NCBI GenBank assembly: GCA_037957365.1 | Contig: JARHVA010000001.1 | Coordinates: 10,608,501 to 10,672,500 of the forward strand | Length of the DNA: 64,000 nt | Direction of reading: 5' to 3' | DNA from: Torreya grandis | Lineage: Eukaryota > Streptophyta > Pinopsida > Cupressales > Taxaceae | Shown: piece by piece, positions 11,351-24,009 of the stretch | Position numbering within the stretch: the first letter of the stretch is position 1 | Layout: every line of letters starts with the position of its first letter | The notes under the pieces: generated by a model | Told to the model about the DNA's origin: nothing | Database searches by the model: none | The model's input: only the letters and a program-made list of their open reading frames with translations | Position numbers and translations under genes: made by a program

Positions 11351-12600
11351 CTACCCCCGAGGCATGCCATTATTTATCCTACAAAGAGGCCAAACAATAG
11401 GGGAAAGGCAAGAGGAAGGAGATGGATCATATGTAGCCTTAGGTTCACCAATCATGACCCAAAACATAGGAGTGTCGAAGATGGGGTCATTATTGGTGAA
11501 TGAGACCTCTAAACCCAAACAATTAAAAGGATGGCAGCATGTAGGATGCACAGGACTGAGCTTATTGTAAGCTCTCCTCTCATTGATCAGGTTGGGTGAT
11601 ATACCATAGATGGAATAGCACTCAAGATCAAACTCAACTACTCTAATGACCTCAACAAGAGATGCATTGTGAGAGTCAATACTTCGATGGGCAAAGTGTG
11701 ATGTAAGGGGGAGCTCAACATCCAAGGAAACATCCTGGAAGAGATCTCCAAAAAAAGATGAGTTGGCTTGGCATCATAGAGCAAAAGAGGGAGTCAGTTG
11801 ACGCACATCAAACTTTGAAGGAGTGAACGTTGCTTGATACTCAGTCAGGTCAAAATGTTCATCCTTGAAGAAATGAGACTCAGAAATAGGGGGTGTATAA
11901 GAATTTATAGACCTTCATGAGGAGATAGTTAAAGTGTCACCTGAGGGCTTTCTCTTTGCGTAGAGCAACACCTTGGGATCTAGGTTAGCCTCCATAGTGT
12001 GAACCTCACCTTCATGCACAAATTGAACCATGTGAAACGTGGCCTACATGATAGCTTGCATGGTAGCGGTCCAAGGATGGCCAAGATTCATGTTTTATGA
12101 AAGATCAAGGTCTAACACAAAAAATTTGATTTTGACCGTCTTGGGGCCAAACTTGACTTGGAGCTTCACGTTCCTCACTGGTATAACCATGTTGTTATTG
12201 AAATTGACACAATTATGGCAAGAATCAAAGAGATTTTTTTTATTGATCCTGAACTCATTAAACACACACAAGGCCATGATATTCAACGTATCTCCTTCAT
12301 CGACGATTCATCACTTAATATGATAATCATCAATAGAAGTCTTGATATAGAGAGGGAAATGAGCCCTCTTTGTAAGAACTGAAGCATTTGGCAAAGAGGT
12401 TGAGTCAAGATAAGATGAGAGGATGAGGGTGCTCGTGTGCATAAGAGTTGAATACACTTTGATGTCATCATGAAGTAGAACCTGGTGAGAGAGACCAAGC
12501 TCATCAAAGATGAAACCCCTTTACTCAGGGCAAAGGCGAAGAAGGTTTCAAATGGAGATCCCAGCCGAGAGGACCTACAACTCCTCTATGATGGAGTAAG
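11351..12600 (-). pseudogene. Protease-like region of the Tat-like element
   Basis: The minus strand near 12110-12060 encodes VLDLDLS followed by NMNLGHPWTATMQAI, matching the plant gypsy pattern of a D-x-P/L...YN-x-(L/I)-LGRPW-(I/L) segment that closes the retroviral-type aspartic protease domain. Downstream pieces (KVLLYAKRKPSGDTL near 11970-11930; the frame 11725-11351) resemble the linker before RT but lack RT motifs. Several stops interrupt it. The protease would process Gag-Pol. The call rests on the LGHPW context; the catalytic D-S/T-G was not clearly found. Confidence 0.5.
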
Positions 12601-12602
12601 GA

Positions 12603-14110
12603 CATTGTCTAGCCTGGGGGAGGGATGTTACACCTAAAGTCAAATCTAACTTTAGGGTTCCCTGCCCCTGTGGGCTGGGCGGTGGGCCCAACACCACTAG
12701 TCTCTCCAATAGGGTCAGTTGCCCGACCAGAGTGCATGTTGGCAAAACACTTGTACCCAGTAGAGGCTATGTCGATAGCAACAACAACCTTGTTGCTCTC
12801 ACACTTGGATTTATCTCTAGGGTCAACCTGGGAATAGGAGTCAAAAGAGGTGGAAGAGCAAGAAGGAGAGTGTGGGCCCTTAGCGTTTGATTTCTTCTTT
12901 TTCTTCTTCTTCTTCTCCTTGTTGTGATCAGGTAGAGGCTCCCTAAAAAAAATCAACTTGCAGTTGGGTTCCGTAAGAGTAAAAATCTATGATGGAGGTG
13001 AGGCTTGCCCACTAGACTTTTGGGTGGCACAATTAGCATCATTGCGCCCTCTTATTTGATGGAAGTTGCAAAACTTGGTGGGGTTGTAAGGAAACACCAT
13101 CGGATTTTTTATTGTGCTTGATTCAAAAGCCTTATTTTCAGCTAGCTTCTTGCTCAAGGAATTCACCTTACAACTATCCTTCTTGTCCTTCTCGAGAGGA
13201 AAATCAGTGACACCATCATCAGTCATATTACAGTTGCGATCGTATGAAGAGGATGACTTTTGGGAAGGTATGGGTCCATGCCTGCACGCACCTCAAACAC
13301 TTCAATCTTTAGACACTCATTAACAGCTTCATCATAAGAGGTGGGTTCATGCTTGAAGACCTCAAGGTGAACCTCCTGCCTTAATTCTCATGTGAACATA
13401 TCATAAAACTAGTCATTCGAGAACCTAGTCCTACATGTATGAACAATTGAATGCCATCTATGAAAAAAATCAATGTTTGACTCACCCTTGGCTTGCGCCA
13501 TGGAGGTGAGTGACTGGATGTTGATGTTAAAGGGTCTATAAATATCAAAATATTGGAGGAATTTATCCAAAAGGAGCTAAAAACTAGAGAGAGAATCTAG
13601 AGGTAGATTCTGAAACCAAACAAGAGTTTTAGCTCACAAAGAATGAGTGAAGAGCTTCAATATCATGCCTTTATCATGTTCCCAATTCATACAAATCATC
13701 ATGAATGTCATAATATACTTCTTGGGACTGGAGTCCCGAGTCCCATTGAACTTAGGCAGTTCAGGGGTAGGAGTAGGAAGGGGAATAACACGCACCCAAG
13801 GGGCTAGAGGATTCTGATAAAAATCCTCATATGCACGGTTGATAGCAGGTTGGCAATGAGCTCCAAGAGGGGGCTTGTGATGTTAATGATGTTGGCTATA
13901 CCCATAGACATCATCATAACCATGGCCATGGAGAGGATGATGCCAAAGTGGCTCCTGATAGGGAGGTCGCTCATGATGAAAATCATCTCTACCATGAGGT
14001 GGGGAATGGCCATGAGAAGCATGATGGTTCCCATGGGAATGATGGGAAGATGTGGTGTACTCATATAAGTAGTCATGATGACCAAAATCTCCATGATGTT
14101 AGTCATGTGC
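12603..14110 (-). pseudogene. Gag of the Tat-like element, with His-rich N-terminal segment and zinc knuckle
   Basis: In minus-strand order: a His/Gly/Pro-rich segment (about 14103-13888) with clusters such as SSHHSHGNHHASHGHSPP and WHHPLHGHGYDD; then the retrotransposon Gag domain (about 13790-13430) with LPKFNGTRDSSPKKY, LFTHSL, WFQNLPLDS and FFHRWHSIV; then a zinc-knuckle-like FCNFHQIRGRNDANC at about 13080-13035 (C-x2-H variant as in Tat/Athila Gags); then a Lys-rich run (nine consecutive Lys, near 12910-12885). Stops interrupt the frame (after SQHH near 13888 and elsewhere). Gag would assemble the particle and bind RNA. The His-rich segment is unusual. Confidence 0.75.
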
Positions 14111-15010
14111 CATTAGAAAAGGGTCAATCGATGGCCACTGATTCTCTCGATACACATCCCATAGGTCTCTAGTCTATAAGTGGGAATTGAAATCAGTATG
14201 CTCATCAAAAACTCTAAAGGAAGGTATAGGAGGATGGGAGGACTCCTCATCGAGTTGGAATACCTATGACCCAAAACTTGGACATGAGGGGGTTCTTGCT
14301 TTAGAGTTCCCTGTCGATAAAGAGGTGGGGCCTCACATGAAAATTGGATGAGGCACTTGAACCAGATTGGGTGTGATCTCTATCTCTAGAGGAAGCACAT
14401 CGCCTACTCATAGGGGAATAAAGATGCACTTCATTTACCTTAAGGCATCTACAAAAATCATCTATGATTACACGTAACTCATTAGGCCCTAGCCATGCAA
14501 GAGGGTCCTCATCACCTCGAACGGGTGAATGAGATGTGGTATGAGGTTGAGGCAAAACATCCTCAAATGAAAGAAGCTCAAACTGGTGAAAAGAAGACTG
14601 AGTCTATTGGTTATAGATCTACCAATCTTGTTCCCTTTCGAATGCGAGAGGGTGTGGACTACCATGTTGGGTCGAGGGAAGCTCTTGGATCCTACAGTAT
14701 CTATGGCGTTTCATTGCAAGTGTAGCTTATTCATGAGTGAGCTCAGGGATGAGACCCTAAATCCATTGGGATTGGCATCCCAAGGGTGGGAGATCAGCCA
14801 TGGATGCAATGAAGCAAGAGCAACATAGAAGACAATATAGAAGCCAAACTGATAGAGAAACAACAAGGAGAATGACACAAAACCAAAGCAAGAGAAAACA
14901 ACGAAGGCAAAAGCCAAAACACAATTGAAAGCAAAGCCTAACTACTAACAGAGGGGAGTTGGCTAAGAGAGATATAAATGGGACATAACTAATGTGAAAC
15001 CATATGTGAG
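14111..15010 (-). other. 5' leader and possible Gag N-terminus of the Tat-like element
   Basis: Lies between the primer-binding site and the Gag domain. A frame at 14555-14301 (start MPQPHTTSHS, later DPLAWLGPNELRVIIDDF) is read in the same direction and may be the Gag N-terminus. Other open frames here on both strands overlap one another and have no recognisable motif. Nothing else was identified. Confidence 0.4.
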
Positions 15011-15028
15011 GTCCCATTGGGCATGCCA
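15011..15028 (-). other. Primer-binding site region of the Tat-like element
   Basis: Three bases inside the 5' LTR end the minus strand reads TGGCATGCCCAATGGGAC. Its TGGC...CCCA..GGGAC pattern resembles the non-Met primer-binding sites of Tat-lineage elements. The tRNA was not determined. Confidence 0.55.
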
Positions 15029-15031
15029 GAA

Positions 15032-16591
15032 TGTAGCTCCAAGAATCTAAACGAAACCACCAGTGTTTGGCAGGGTGCTAAAGCAAACCATTAAGAGGCT
15101 AGAAGGCTCAGGGCTTCTATGGGCTACAGAAGGTCTATAGTGGCTATCCGGTTTGCCAACTTGCACCAAGTTATAGACAGACTCGTAAACCAAGTTGGGG
15201 CTAGTATGAACAAGCGCATAAAGTGTGCAGGTACCTCTAGCGAATCCAACCATAGTAAAGCAAGTATCTAAGACTAGGCTATTGATTGCATAAACAAAGC
15301 AAAAATAATAATAATACCAAATGGAGAGAGATAACAACTGAAATGTGAATCTAGAAGCTAAGGCGCTTTGAGGCCAAATGAAAGATGTTTTAAGTAATAA
15401 AGAAATTTTCAAGAAAGGGTTCAAGAACATGTCTATTTTATATTTGAGCTATCTTTCCCAATCAATACTACCATTTTCTAGCAATGCAATGTTCTAGTTT
15501 AGCAAGAGAGAAAGAATGTTTAAGCAAGTTTTCTAGTTTGTCTTGAGCATGTGTATTACTACTATGCAATGAGGAATGCTTCCAAAGAGAGCAATGACAT
15601 ATAGTAAAGGAATATTTCAACTAATGAAAGTATTCTTTAATCATGCACAGGTGTAGGAAACTTCAAGAACCACTCTAAGCAATGCATAAAATAACTATTT
15701 TGCTAAAACAAATCAAACCCTAGCATATATACTACACAAAACAATGGAGTTTCACTTTGCATAGCAAAGTGCCCTTAGATCAAGCTCAAAGAAGATGTGC
15801 AGATGTTCTACCAACCAAGAATCCAAGCTAGGAAGCAATGTAGGAGGAAGACCAAGCTATGTGCAAGCTGAAGTCCAAAACAAAAGCCAAGAGCAAAGGA
15901 GAAGGTGAAGTGAGAACTTGCAAAGGTGTAAGAGCTCCAACCAAGTGCACAAATCAGGTGCAATGCCAAATGTAGAAGCTGGAAGTAAGCCACAAGGAAT
16001 CAAGAACAACTGAGAGCAGCAATGGAGTCTCCAAGCAAATGTGTGGTAGCATATGGGATCCTTTGTCACCAATCAAGCTCAAGAGAGCCAAGAATGAATT
16101 GAGAGAGATTCAATAAGGCATGAGAGTCAAGAGAGGGAAGAATAATCAAGAGAGAGCGCAGAGAGAGAAGAGAGGAAGGGCTCAAATGAATGAGAATGAG
16201 GCATATATCCCAACCCCAATCCATCAAAAGACCTAAAACTAGTCATTTTTTATTGTTTGGGTTCATCTTGGCCTCTGCCTAGGCCACAACTTTTATGAAG
16301 GAAACGTGAGGCCTAGGCCACGAGTTTCCTTCACACAAGCCGTGGCCTAGGTTGAACAAGGGCCTAGGCTGGTCAACATGCTCTTGAAAGGCCTCAGGGG
16401 TCCTTAGAAGGCTCGTCTTGCGTGCAAAAGGGCCAAGATGGACTAAGGATGTATGGAGGGTAAGAGTATGATGTGGGAGACGTCCAAGAAGGTGGCAGAT
16501 GTCTCAAAGTGGGATGACCAGCGTCGGTAGTATGCACATGAGCCAATGTATAATCATAGGGAGGATTAGGGTCATGGGAAGTACAATTACA
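15032..16591 (-). repeat. 5' LTR of the Tat-like element
   Basis: 1560 bp, aligned with 7581-9149. Starts TGTAGCTCCAAGAATC and ends CAATTACA on the plus strand. Shows the same GC-rich CCTAGGCC block (about 16270-16400) in a slightly shorter form than the partner LTR. Confidence 0.9.
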
Positions 16592-17220
16592 ACAACACAA
16601 TGTGGTATCTCCACGTGAACATTTGTGTGTTGTGAGTGTTGCGTGTATATTCAAGTTGTGCGAGGTGCTAAAAGGTGTTGTACTATGCTACGAGTATGTG
16701 CATTTCATGGTTGGGCATAGTGGTATGAAATCTTCATAGGGTGTGTTGATGTCGTGCCACACAAAATGTTGAGTTATACAAAAAGATTATTCATTGAAAG
16801 TAGGGGGAGAGAAGGGGTTACCCCTTAACCGCACAAGGGCTAAGCCCTTGACACTTGTGTGCTTCACACCTATCAATTAAAGTGTGTAATGTGGCCTTCT
16901 AAGTTTTGTGGCTTCTTTATTGGCACTGCACAAGATGCACATGATGTGAGGGAGAGTGCAGAGGTGCTTGAAGCGTGGAATTGTACGGAGGTGAATAAAT
17001 AATCAAGGCCCTCAAGCTATTAGTGTGGGTCTATGCAGATGTGTGTGAATAATTTTTAGTTGTCTTCAATGATGCCAACCATCACAATCATTAGGTCTCC
17101 TCCCAACTGAGGTGCCCTCCCTAGAATATTCCCAATCGAAGTGCCTTTGCGATTGTCAGACTTTTCCCAATTAAAATGTCTTTGTAATCCTTGAACTCTT
17201 CCCAAATAAGGTTCCTAGGA
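16592..17220. other. Unassigned sequence, possibly an LTR-element 3' end
   Basis: Contains a purine tract (AAAGTAGGGGGAGAGAAGGG near 16797-16817) that could precede an LTR, and repeated TTCCCAA/TCCCAAT motifs near 17100-17210. No coding motif or partner repeat was found. The sequence does not continue the gypsy-A flank found left of 7581. Confidence 0.3.
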
Positions 17221-19020
17221 AAAGAAATAACAATTTAGAAACATATCAAGATAATAAGTGATTAAACACAATCTAAAAAATAGACAAAATAGTGAGAGAA
17301 ATTGATTAAGATTTGTATGTTAAGTACTTGAGAATTTTAGAAGCAAGGGAGTAGATTTAAAAAGAGATTATTTTGTTAATGTACAAATTAAATTTAGGAA
17401 AGATGTTTAGAATGGGTTGGAGATTTTATAATGAATGTAGGTTATAAACTTGTGTTAGGAGTATTGTCGATAAATGTGAGTAATTAAGAGAAAGTTACAT
17501 GTTGGTACAGAAGTCGAGATTTACTTCTTGAACTAAATATTTTACAATTTAAAACAAAACACTTATTAGAAACAATTCAAGTAAAGGAAAAAAATTAAAA
17601 TTAATTGTAAATTTACTTTCTATCAAAGCTTCTTTACAACAATTAGTGCCACTATTAATATTTATATATAACACATACAAGTATAAACTATCATGTTATG
17701 GTATGATTCTTTATAGAAATATATTTATTTATGCATAGTGCAAAAATGTATAAAGTATTATTGAGAATAAAGCATTAAAGATTACAATAAATGTGTTTAT
17801 ATGGAAAGAGGCCTTATTAAGAACCGGAATGAAGAAAGCAATAGAACCAAGTTTATGAAGATGCTTCTAAATTTGTCCTTGGAGTTAAGTATTATAGAGG
17901 TATGAAAAGAACTTTTTGGAAGTTTGGGAGATATTAATTTATTGTGTGGTATAATTGTTAGTGGAATTTGGGTGATGTTTTATTTATTTGAAAGCCACTT
18001 TTAAAGTTGTAAAGGACATTCTCACTTCATAAGATTAGACATGGGCTAATAATCACATAAAGCTAAATATAACCTAGATAATTATTTAAAAGATAAGTTA
18101 TATCAATACTAGAAATATCTAGATGAATAGCATAAAAAATTTAAGTTATGAATGACCTCTCACTTCATAAAGTGAGATATGACTTAGGTAGTTATTTAAA
18201 GATTTAACTATATTTTAGAAATAGTTAGGAAAAAATAACATCTTAATATATATGTACAACTAAGTTACTGTTATTTTTTAGTGTATTGTGTTACCATTGA
18301 CAATTCACGGTAGTATTGGTAGATGATTAAATTTAACATCTGGGTGATAAAGATTGGCTAAATTTTTTATTTATTTTTGGATTGTATTAAGTTATATTAA
18401 AAATAGTGGTTTGATAATTTTGTTTGTTATAACAACATTATATAGTTTATTCCCTATCACATAAACTTATGATACTCTATGAAAATTATTTTCTAAAGCA
18501 ATTTTCAGTGTTGCCCTATCAAATGTATGGGGTCTCGAGGATAATGAAATAATAAAGGGAAAAAATCACCTAATCTTAATTTTGCGTCTCCATTGGAACA
18601 TAATTTATTTGGAAAGAGGGTTAATTTAATGTAAAAAGCTATTTGGAAGAAAGAGGGTTAATTTAATGTTAAAAAAAAAGTCGTAGAAATTATAAACTTG
18701 ACAAGGTTATTAATTCCAAGTTGAAAAAAAAATTGCATAGACCTAATAGAAGATATTATAAAACTCGTGATCATTTATGCAAGAAAAATATATATAATAA
18801 TTAAAAAAAAAATTATTAATTTAACATAACATAAAAAAAAAGTCATAGAAATTATAAACTTGATAGGGTAATTAATTCCAAGTTGAAAAAAAGATTGTAC
18901 AGACCTAATAGAAGAGATTACAAAACTCGTTGTCATTTATGTAAGAAAAATATATATAATAATTTTAAAAAAAATTAATTTAACATGCCATTTCCTTCAC
19001 ATATGTTTATTTATAAAGAA
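17221..19020. other. AT-rich non-coding stretch with local tandem duplications
   Basis: No gene or transposon domain was seen. It holds two diverged tandem duplications: one of period about 138 bp (CTCACTTCAT at 18021 and 18159, each followed by a TTATTTAAA block) and one of period about 161 bp (18671-18827 and 18832-18987). Confidence 0.5.
18671..18987. repeat. Tandem duplication, period about 161 bp
   Basis: Both copies share TAGAAATTATAAACTTGA, TTAATTCCAAGTTGAAAAAA, AGACCTAATAGAAGA and AAGAAAAATATATATAATAA in the same order with scattered substitutions. Each ends in TTTAACAT. No coding content. Confidence 0.8.
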
Positions 19021-20983
19021 CATGCAAAACAAGGTGGGGAAGAGATCTAACCCAGGTATTACTCATTTATTTCATCATTTTTCATTACAAATAGTGAATA
19101 CATTTTTACCATTTCTCACAAGAATGAGAAATGTGTATGTGTGTGTGTAAAGAGTAAATGAGCCACTTTTCAGGAAAACATAAGGAAGTTACTTTGTAAG
19201 GACAATAAATAGCACTCTCATAGAATGGTCTCACAAATGATTGCCATTTGCCTCTGATTTTTACCTAGACATTGTATTACTTATGCCCTCCTCAACAAAG
19301 ATTAACATCTAAAATGTGAGGAGAGGAAAACAAACTTGGGGATTTGGGAGGAAAGGGCACTGATGCCCAATTATATGTATGCCAATCAGACTTTGATGTA
19401 GCTTGTTTTTTTCAAACACTCAATCTAAATTGGCTGGCCTATTTTTAAGATGCAGATTTTTATTTTATTTTTAGCACTTAATCTAAATTGGCTGGCTTTG
19501 TCTTGTAGTATGAACGATACCAATTATGTTTGTGTTTGTTTCTTGCAAATATTATTAATTCTTGCAAAGGCCCTTGTGAAATATGAATGTGATTCAAAGG
19601 AGGGATTGAATTTATTTTTAAGTTTCACAATGGATATTAATTAAAAAGCACATGAAAGAAACCATATGTATTTTGGAGACAATGTTCAAACTTGAATAGT
19701 TTATTCACGCACTTGTAATTAAATGTGTATTAATACCACCTCTTGATAGTAATAAATCTAAGACCTTATTTTTCAGACCAAATTGCATCCAAATAAAGTA
19801 ATCCGTGTGTGATTTCTTAGGCATGCAGCATTAATGCATCTTTAGAAATGTAGAAATGTCAGCATGTGCATGGCATTCTGGTTTGGTAAACAGATTTAAT
19901 GAACAAAGAATCTGAGTGTGAACAAATAATCAACTATCATTCTATTTTCTTCTTGATGATGGATCACTGTGTGATTCGAAACATCAATCCAAAAACACTT
20001 ATATGGTTACATCCAGAAGCACTCTCTTCATTTTACATGGACTGTAGAAATATTTGCTCTCAAAGAATCTTTGTTAAGAAAGTCATCCTAAAATATGCGA
20101 ACAAAGTCACTTCAAGAGGTTGGAAGAATTGTTGAATATAATACGCTTTAAAAGAATGTGTTTTCATTCAAAGTCAAAATAATGAATCCAAAATAATTTC
20201 TTTTGATAAACTTCTAGTTCTCAAATTTAGTGTCTTTGGTATCAGTTTGAATGATGACAAAATTCTGACTTGAGATTAAATTAGTTGTTACAAAGTTTTC
20301 AAACGGAAACACAAAACATCCCTCTTTTCAATGGAGGTGGAAAGCGTTCTCCCGAAACAAGTGAAACAGATTGGATTAAAGCCTCATGGCAAGCAGAAAT
20401 ATTGGCATGCAAAAACCTTTCTTATGCCAATTCTTCCATGTATTGGAACTTGAGATGTATGTGAAAACGCTGCAGAGTCGTACTTGAGATTGAAAATGTT
20501 AATTTCAGTGTAGAATACAATAATATATTACATAGCTTTAATGACACAGATAGCTGCCTTTGAAACAAAAATTGGGCCCCTAGAATGCCATGTGAAGGCT
20601 GATGGTTTCTGGCTTGCAAGAAAGAGCAGCTGTACAACCAAGACATGATCTTTGATACTGACCTCTGGCAGCTTCCAAATGCCAAGTAGAATTCAGCAGG
20701 TATCACAATATTTCTCTATTTGTGCCTATAGATTCCAAAGCACTCCTTCCAATCTGGTTTGTGTGGCGGATTTAAGACCTTGTTTACAAACCAGGGCCAA
20801 GCCTTCAGTGAACAAGAAATCACCAGAGTAATGAGCACCAACCATTATCATGTGAATTTTACAACAATGGTGGTTGATTTCGAGAAAAAATGAGTGCAAA
20901 AGGTGTAGTGGCAGATCTTTGCTTAGTTTGCACCACGGAAACCAGAATATGATATACATAGAAATCCAAATAAATGTGCTTTA
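19021..20983. other. Non-coding flank 3' of the minus-strand gene
   Basis: No supported gene. Contains a short GT run (about 19136-19149) and a 22-bp imperfect direct repeat around TCTAAATTGGCTGGC (19422 and 19479). The part below 20984 would be the 3' untranslated region or 3' flank of the membrane-protein gene ending at 20984; the small frames there (20422-20706, 20726-20959) carry no recognisable motif. Confidence 0.4.
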
Positions 20984-21457
20984 TTAGTATTCCCGTTTAT
21001 GCAGTCTAGATGCCCCTGCATAACCCCGATAACCTGTTTGCTTCCAGTCGAAGTTGGTTCTATCTGGAGGCCAGCTTCCATTAATCTGACTTGAAGTCGT
21101 TAGTATCCTTTTCCAAATATATAGGCTTGTGGTAAAAATGACAACAATCAAAGTGACAAAACAGCTAAAGTTTACAAGCACTACATTTGCATGCCGGTCC
21201 AAGTCATGCTCAATCCAAGACTGTATGACTTTTTTCTGGGTTGCTGGACTTAATATGACCCCTTTTGCAATTTCATGGTTTGCAGAGGGTAAAGTAGGTT
21301 CCTGCCTTGCCGATGCCTGAGCTCTATCCAAATGTTTCCGAGCTGCAGTGTATGCCACATATTTGAATCCAAATGTATAGAGTGGGCCAGGCCATAAACA
21401 CTTCAGGGACCAGATAGACCAGGAAACAAATAAATTATGAATAGTCCTCTCACAATC
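20984..21457 (-). CDS. Last exon of an unidentified membrane-protein gene
   Basis: A splice acceptor reads GGTCTTACAG on the minus strand, after which 157 codons run open from GAT at 21457 to TAA at 20986-20984. The encoded segment starts DCERTIHNLFVSWSIWSL, has a polar middle with ANHEIAKGVILSPATQKKVI, and one strongly hydrophobic stretch (NFSCFVTLIVVIFTTSLYIW, about residues 106-125 of the exon) followed by a basic-aromatic tail. This suggests a membrane protein with its last helix close to the C-terminus. AATAAA overlaps the stop codon (20985-20980), a possible poly(A) signal. The reading phase (0) matches the donor of the exon at 32112-32315. I do not recognise the family. Unlike its surroundings it has no internal stops, which argues for a real exon. 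Upstream exons beyond 32315 were not found. Confidence 0.6.
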   Translation of the reverse strand, partial: DCERTIHNLFVSWSIWSLKCLWPGPLYTFGFKYVAYTAARKHLDRAQASARQEPTLPSANHEIAKGVILSPATQKKVIQSWIEHDLDRHANVVLVNFSCFVTLIVVIFTTSLYIWKRILTTSSQINGSWPPDRTNFDWKQTGYRGYAGASRLHKREY

Positions 21458-24009
21458 CTGTAAGACCAAGACGAGAAGATTACGTTCAATATAACTATAA
21501 AGTTATGCATGCCTAGCATTGCAGATGCAATTTTTAGTATTTACCATCTCACTTTTAAGTAGAAGCTAGGGTCAATATGAAACTGAAGTAAAAAACTGCT
21601 ACTCAAAATCAAGCTCAGATACACAATATACCCTGTTTCTTTTAGAATTGGGCATTGTATGTTCCCTTCTGACAAAAATTTAAAACACTTCGAGAGGATA
21701 AATGGTCTGTTAGACTAAGATATTCTGCTTATTTGTGCAAATGATATGATGTATAGTAATTTTTAACAGAACAAAAATTCCATTTATGTACATTGCCAAT
21801 CAATACTATGAATATGGAGGAGATAGCAGCAAAATTAGAGATGCTTTAAAAGATAGCCAAGGGAACAAAAATGAAAGGGAAAAAAAAGGAAAAACAAATC
21901 AGACCATGTTCATACAGTAATAGAAAAATATGAACAAACGAACGTCACAAGACACATCAAAGGAACACCAAAATATGTCAATAGAAAAGCCCAATGTTTT
22001 TTTTGTTTTTTTTTTTGACTTATTGAAAGAAAAAAGCTCCATGTTGGCTTCCACATACGAGAAAAAAGAAGAGAAGAAAACTGATTGTGAAACACTCTAA
22101 TATGCAGGCAAAACATCAACCCATGTGAATAAATGGAAATGTCCAATAATGAGCATAAAATAAATATGTGTTAAGTGTACATGAAGTTGCAGTTTTTGAC
22201 AGATATTTCCTGAATTTTTATACAAAGTTTTGAGAGCTACAAAAATGCAAACATTTACATATTCTGTTTTAACATCTGATTGTTGCGACATACAGAATTT
22301 AAACAAATATGAAACAGAATAATCATGCCACAGTAGCATGAGAGAAACTTATAGATGATCTGAAATCACAGAAGATTGCTGGTATTTGCCCGACTTCTTT
22401 GTCCGACACATTACAGATAAAACACTTATTATCATCCTCGCTTGGTAGTGTGCAAGAGGAGGATTTTGAGACGTTCTTTCTTCCCCTTTCATTGCATGCA
22501 GTCAAGTCCTTAACTTCAAACTATTGAATGATGACTTGAACTTTTCCCCTATTTTTTCATAAGGAGTCCCTCTCTATCATAATTGAAAATTTGATGATTC
22601 TTGTCATATCTTCTTGGAAAAGGAGCATTCTATGTTTGCTTTGGTATAAAGAGTGATATACTGATTGAACTATGCTATCTCCATTGGAGTGTAGACCTAT
22701 TGTTGCCATTGTAGAAAATGATGTATCGTTTTTTTAACCTCTTCCAACAAATCTGGAAGTGAAGGATTGCACTGGGGGAGTAGGATCCTAAAAATTTAGG
22801 AAAATCCATTTATGAGAGATGGAAGAGCTAGTATTGTACATTGTATAACCCCTTACTGTCTAAGGGCCCTTTGAAGCCTATCTATCTGTCCGGAAGAATG
22901 CCCTCCTCCTGTCATGGATATCCCAAAAGAGTTGGATTTTAGTTGTTGTGGGCTTCATTTTATGTGTTGCCAAATGAAGAAAAACCTTTGTTTTATATCA
23001 TTGAAAAAAGTTCCAGAGATGAGCTCTTGATAGATACTATTAACTTATCTGAAATGAATCACATGAAAAGCAAGAAAAAAAGTAAAAGGGCGTCCAATGG
23101 GTGCAAAGGTAGCATAGCTGATCTCAGTGGCAGTTCAACACACAGGCCTCTTGGGCACAGGTTGGCCCCAATCAATGTGTCCTTTGTTTCCTTTGTTCCC
23201 TTTTATTCCCTTGCTCCTTTGTTCCCTTGTTCAAAGCTGAAGAGACAAGTGCCATGTCTGAAGATTTTTAAAGGGAAAAACCATTCAATATGCTTCAGTT
23301 TTGAGTGGCCACATCTTATGGGTAATCAAGTAAAAATGAAAAAAAGGGTTGAAAACCTGACTAGGTCCATCATTGGGTTTTCATCCAGGTGAATATTATT
23401 TTGGAGCCAAGGTGCCAGAAGTAACTGAATCTGCCAGTTGGAACATCTCTTCAGCATGACAACTACATGGGAAGACGAGGTTTATGTAACTAACAAAGAT
23501 GATTTGTTTTCCTGTAAAAGACCAAGGAACTGAAAGATGCAATCTTAAATCATCTTCAAAGGCCATTTTGGAGGGACATGGGAACTTCAGTGAAACAGAG
23601 GACTCCAATGCAGCAACAAATTAACATGTATTATTTTAAAATGAATACATCTCTCTGTCTTTGTCATAGTATGTTCCAAAAGGAATAAATTAGTGCCCAA
23701 TCTTTTTTGGTGCGGTTTTCTACCTTACAAGGATTTCTCCATGTAAATATTTGTCTCATAAGCAGATGTATGTTTTCTTGTATTTCTATGCAATGTTTTG
23801 TGTAGCCATTAGGAATTTAGAAATGTATGTGCACAAAGTTAGGAATTTTTAGTTTTCTATTCCTGCAATCAGTAAATAGTTTTATTTCCCAGATTTAAGA
23901 ATTTTGAAGACAAAAAGTACTCTAGTTTTTCTTTACTAGGGAAAACAATCTCTTTAGTAAATTGTGCTTGTCCAAATAATAGCTGATTGTGGATAATTGA
24001 CGGATTAGA

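Larger units (their letters stand above)
7581..16591 (-). mobile_element. Full-length Ty3/gypsy element, Tat-like, with paired LTRs but no visible RT or integrase
   Basis: Two closely similar direct repeats (7581-9149 and 15032-16591) begin TGTAGCTCCAAG and end ATTACA. On the minus strand the right copy is the 5' LTR: it is followed by TGGCATGCCCAATGGGAC (a primer-binding-site position, 15011-15028), and the left copy is preceded by the purine tract TTTGGGGGCATA (about 9150-9162). Between them lie Gag with a His-rich N-terminus, a zinc knuckle, a protease-like region, and an extra RNase H1-like domain typical of Tat-lineage elements. The flanking pentamers (GAAAC at 7576-7580, ACAAC at 16592-16596) do not match, so no clean target duplication supports the ends. 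All reading frames are interrupted. Confidence 0.85.

Noticed and set aside
12885..12910. Poly-lysine run as a nuclear localisation signal
   Set aside because: It follows the zinc knuckle in a decayed Gag and comes from a CTT/TTC microsatellite on the plus strand; too weak to call a signal.
13804..14106. Met/Ile-rich open frames on both strands (about 72-100 codons)
   Set aside because: They are off-frame readings of the CAT/GGC-rich His-rich Gag segment.
7576..16596. Target-site duplication for the Tat-like element (GAAAC versus ACAAC)
   Set aside because: Only three of five bases match; not reported as a duplication.
22943..23392. 149-codon plus-strand frame
   Set aside because: No recognisable motif, no splice or codon support, and it lies within the putative intron of a minus-strand gene. 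Kept only as a note.
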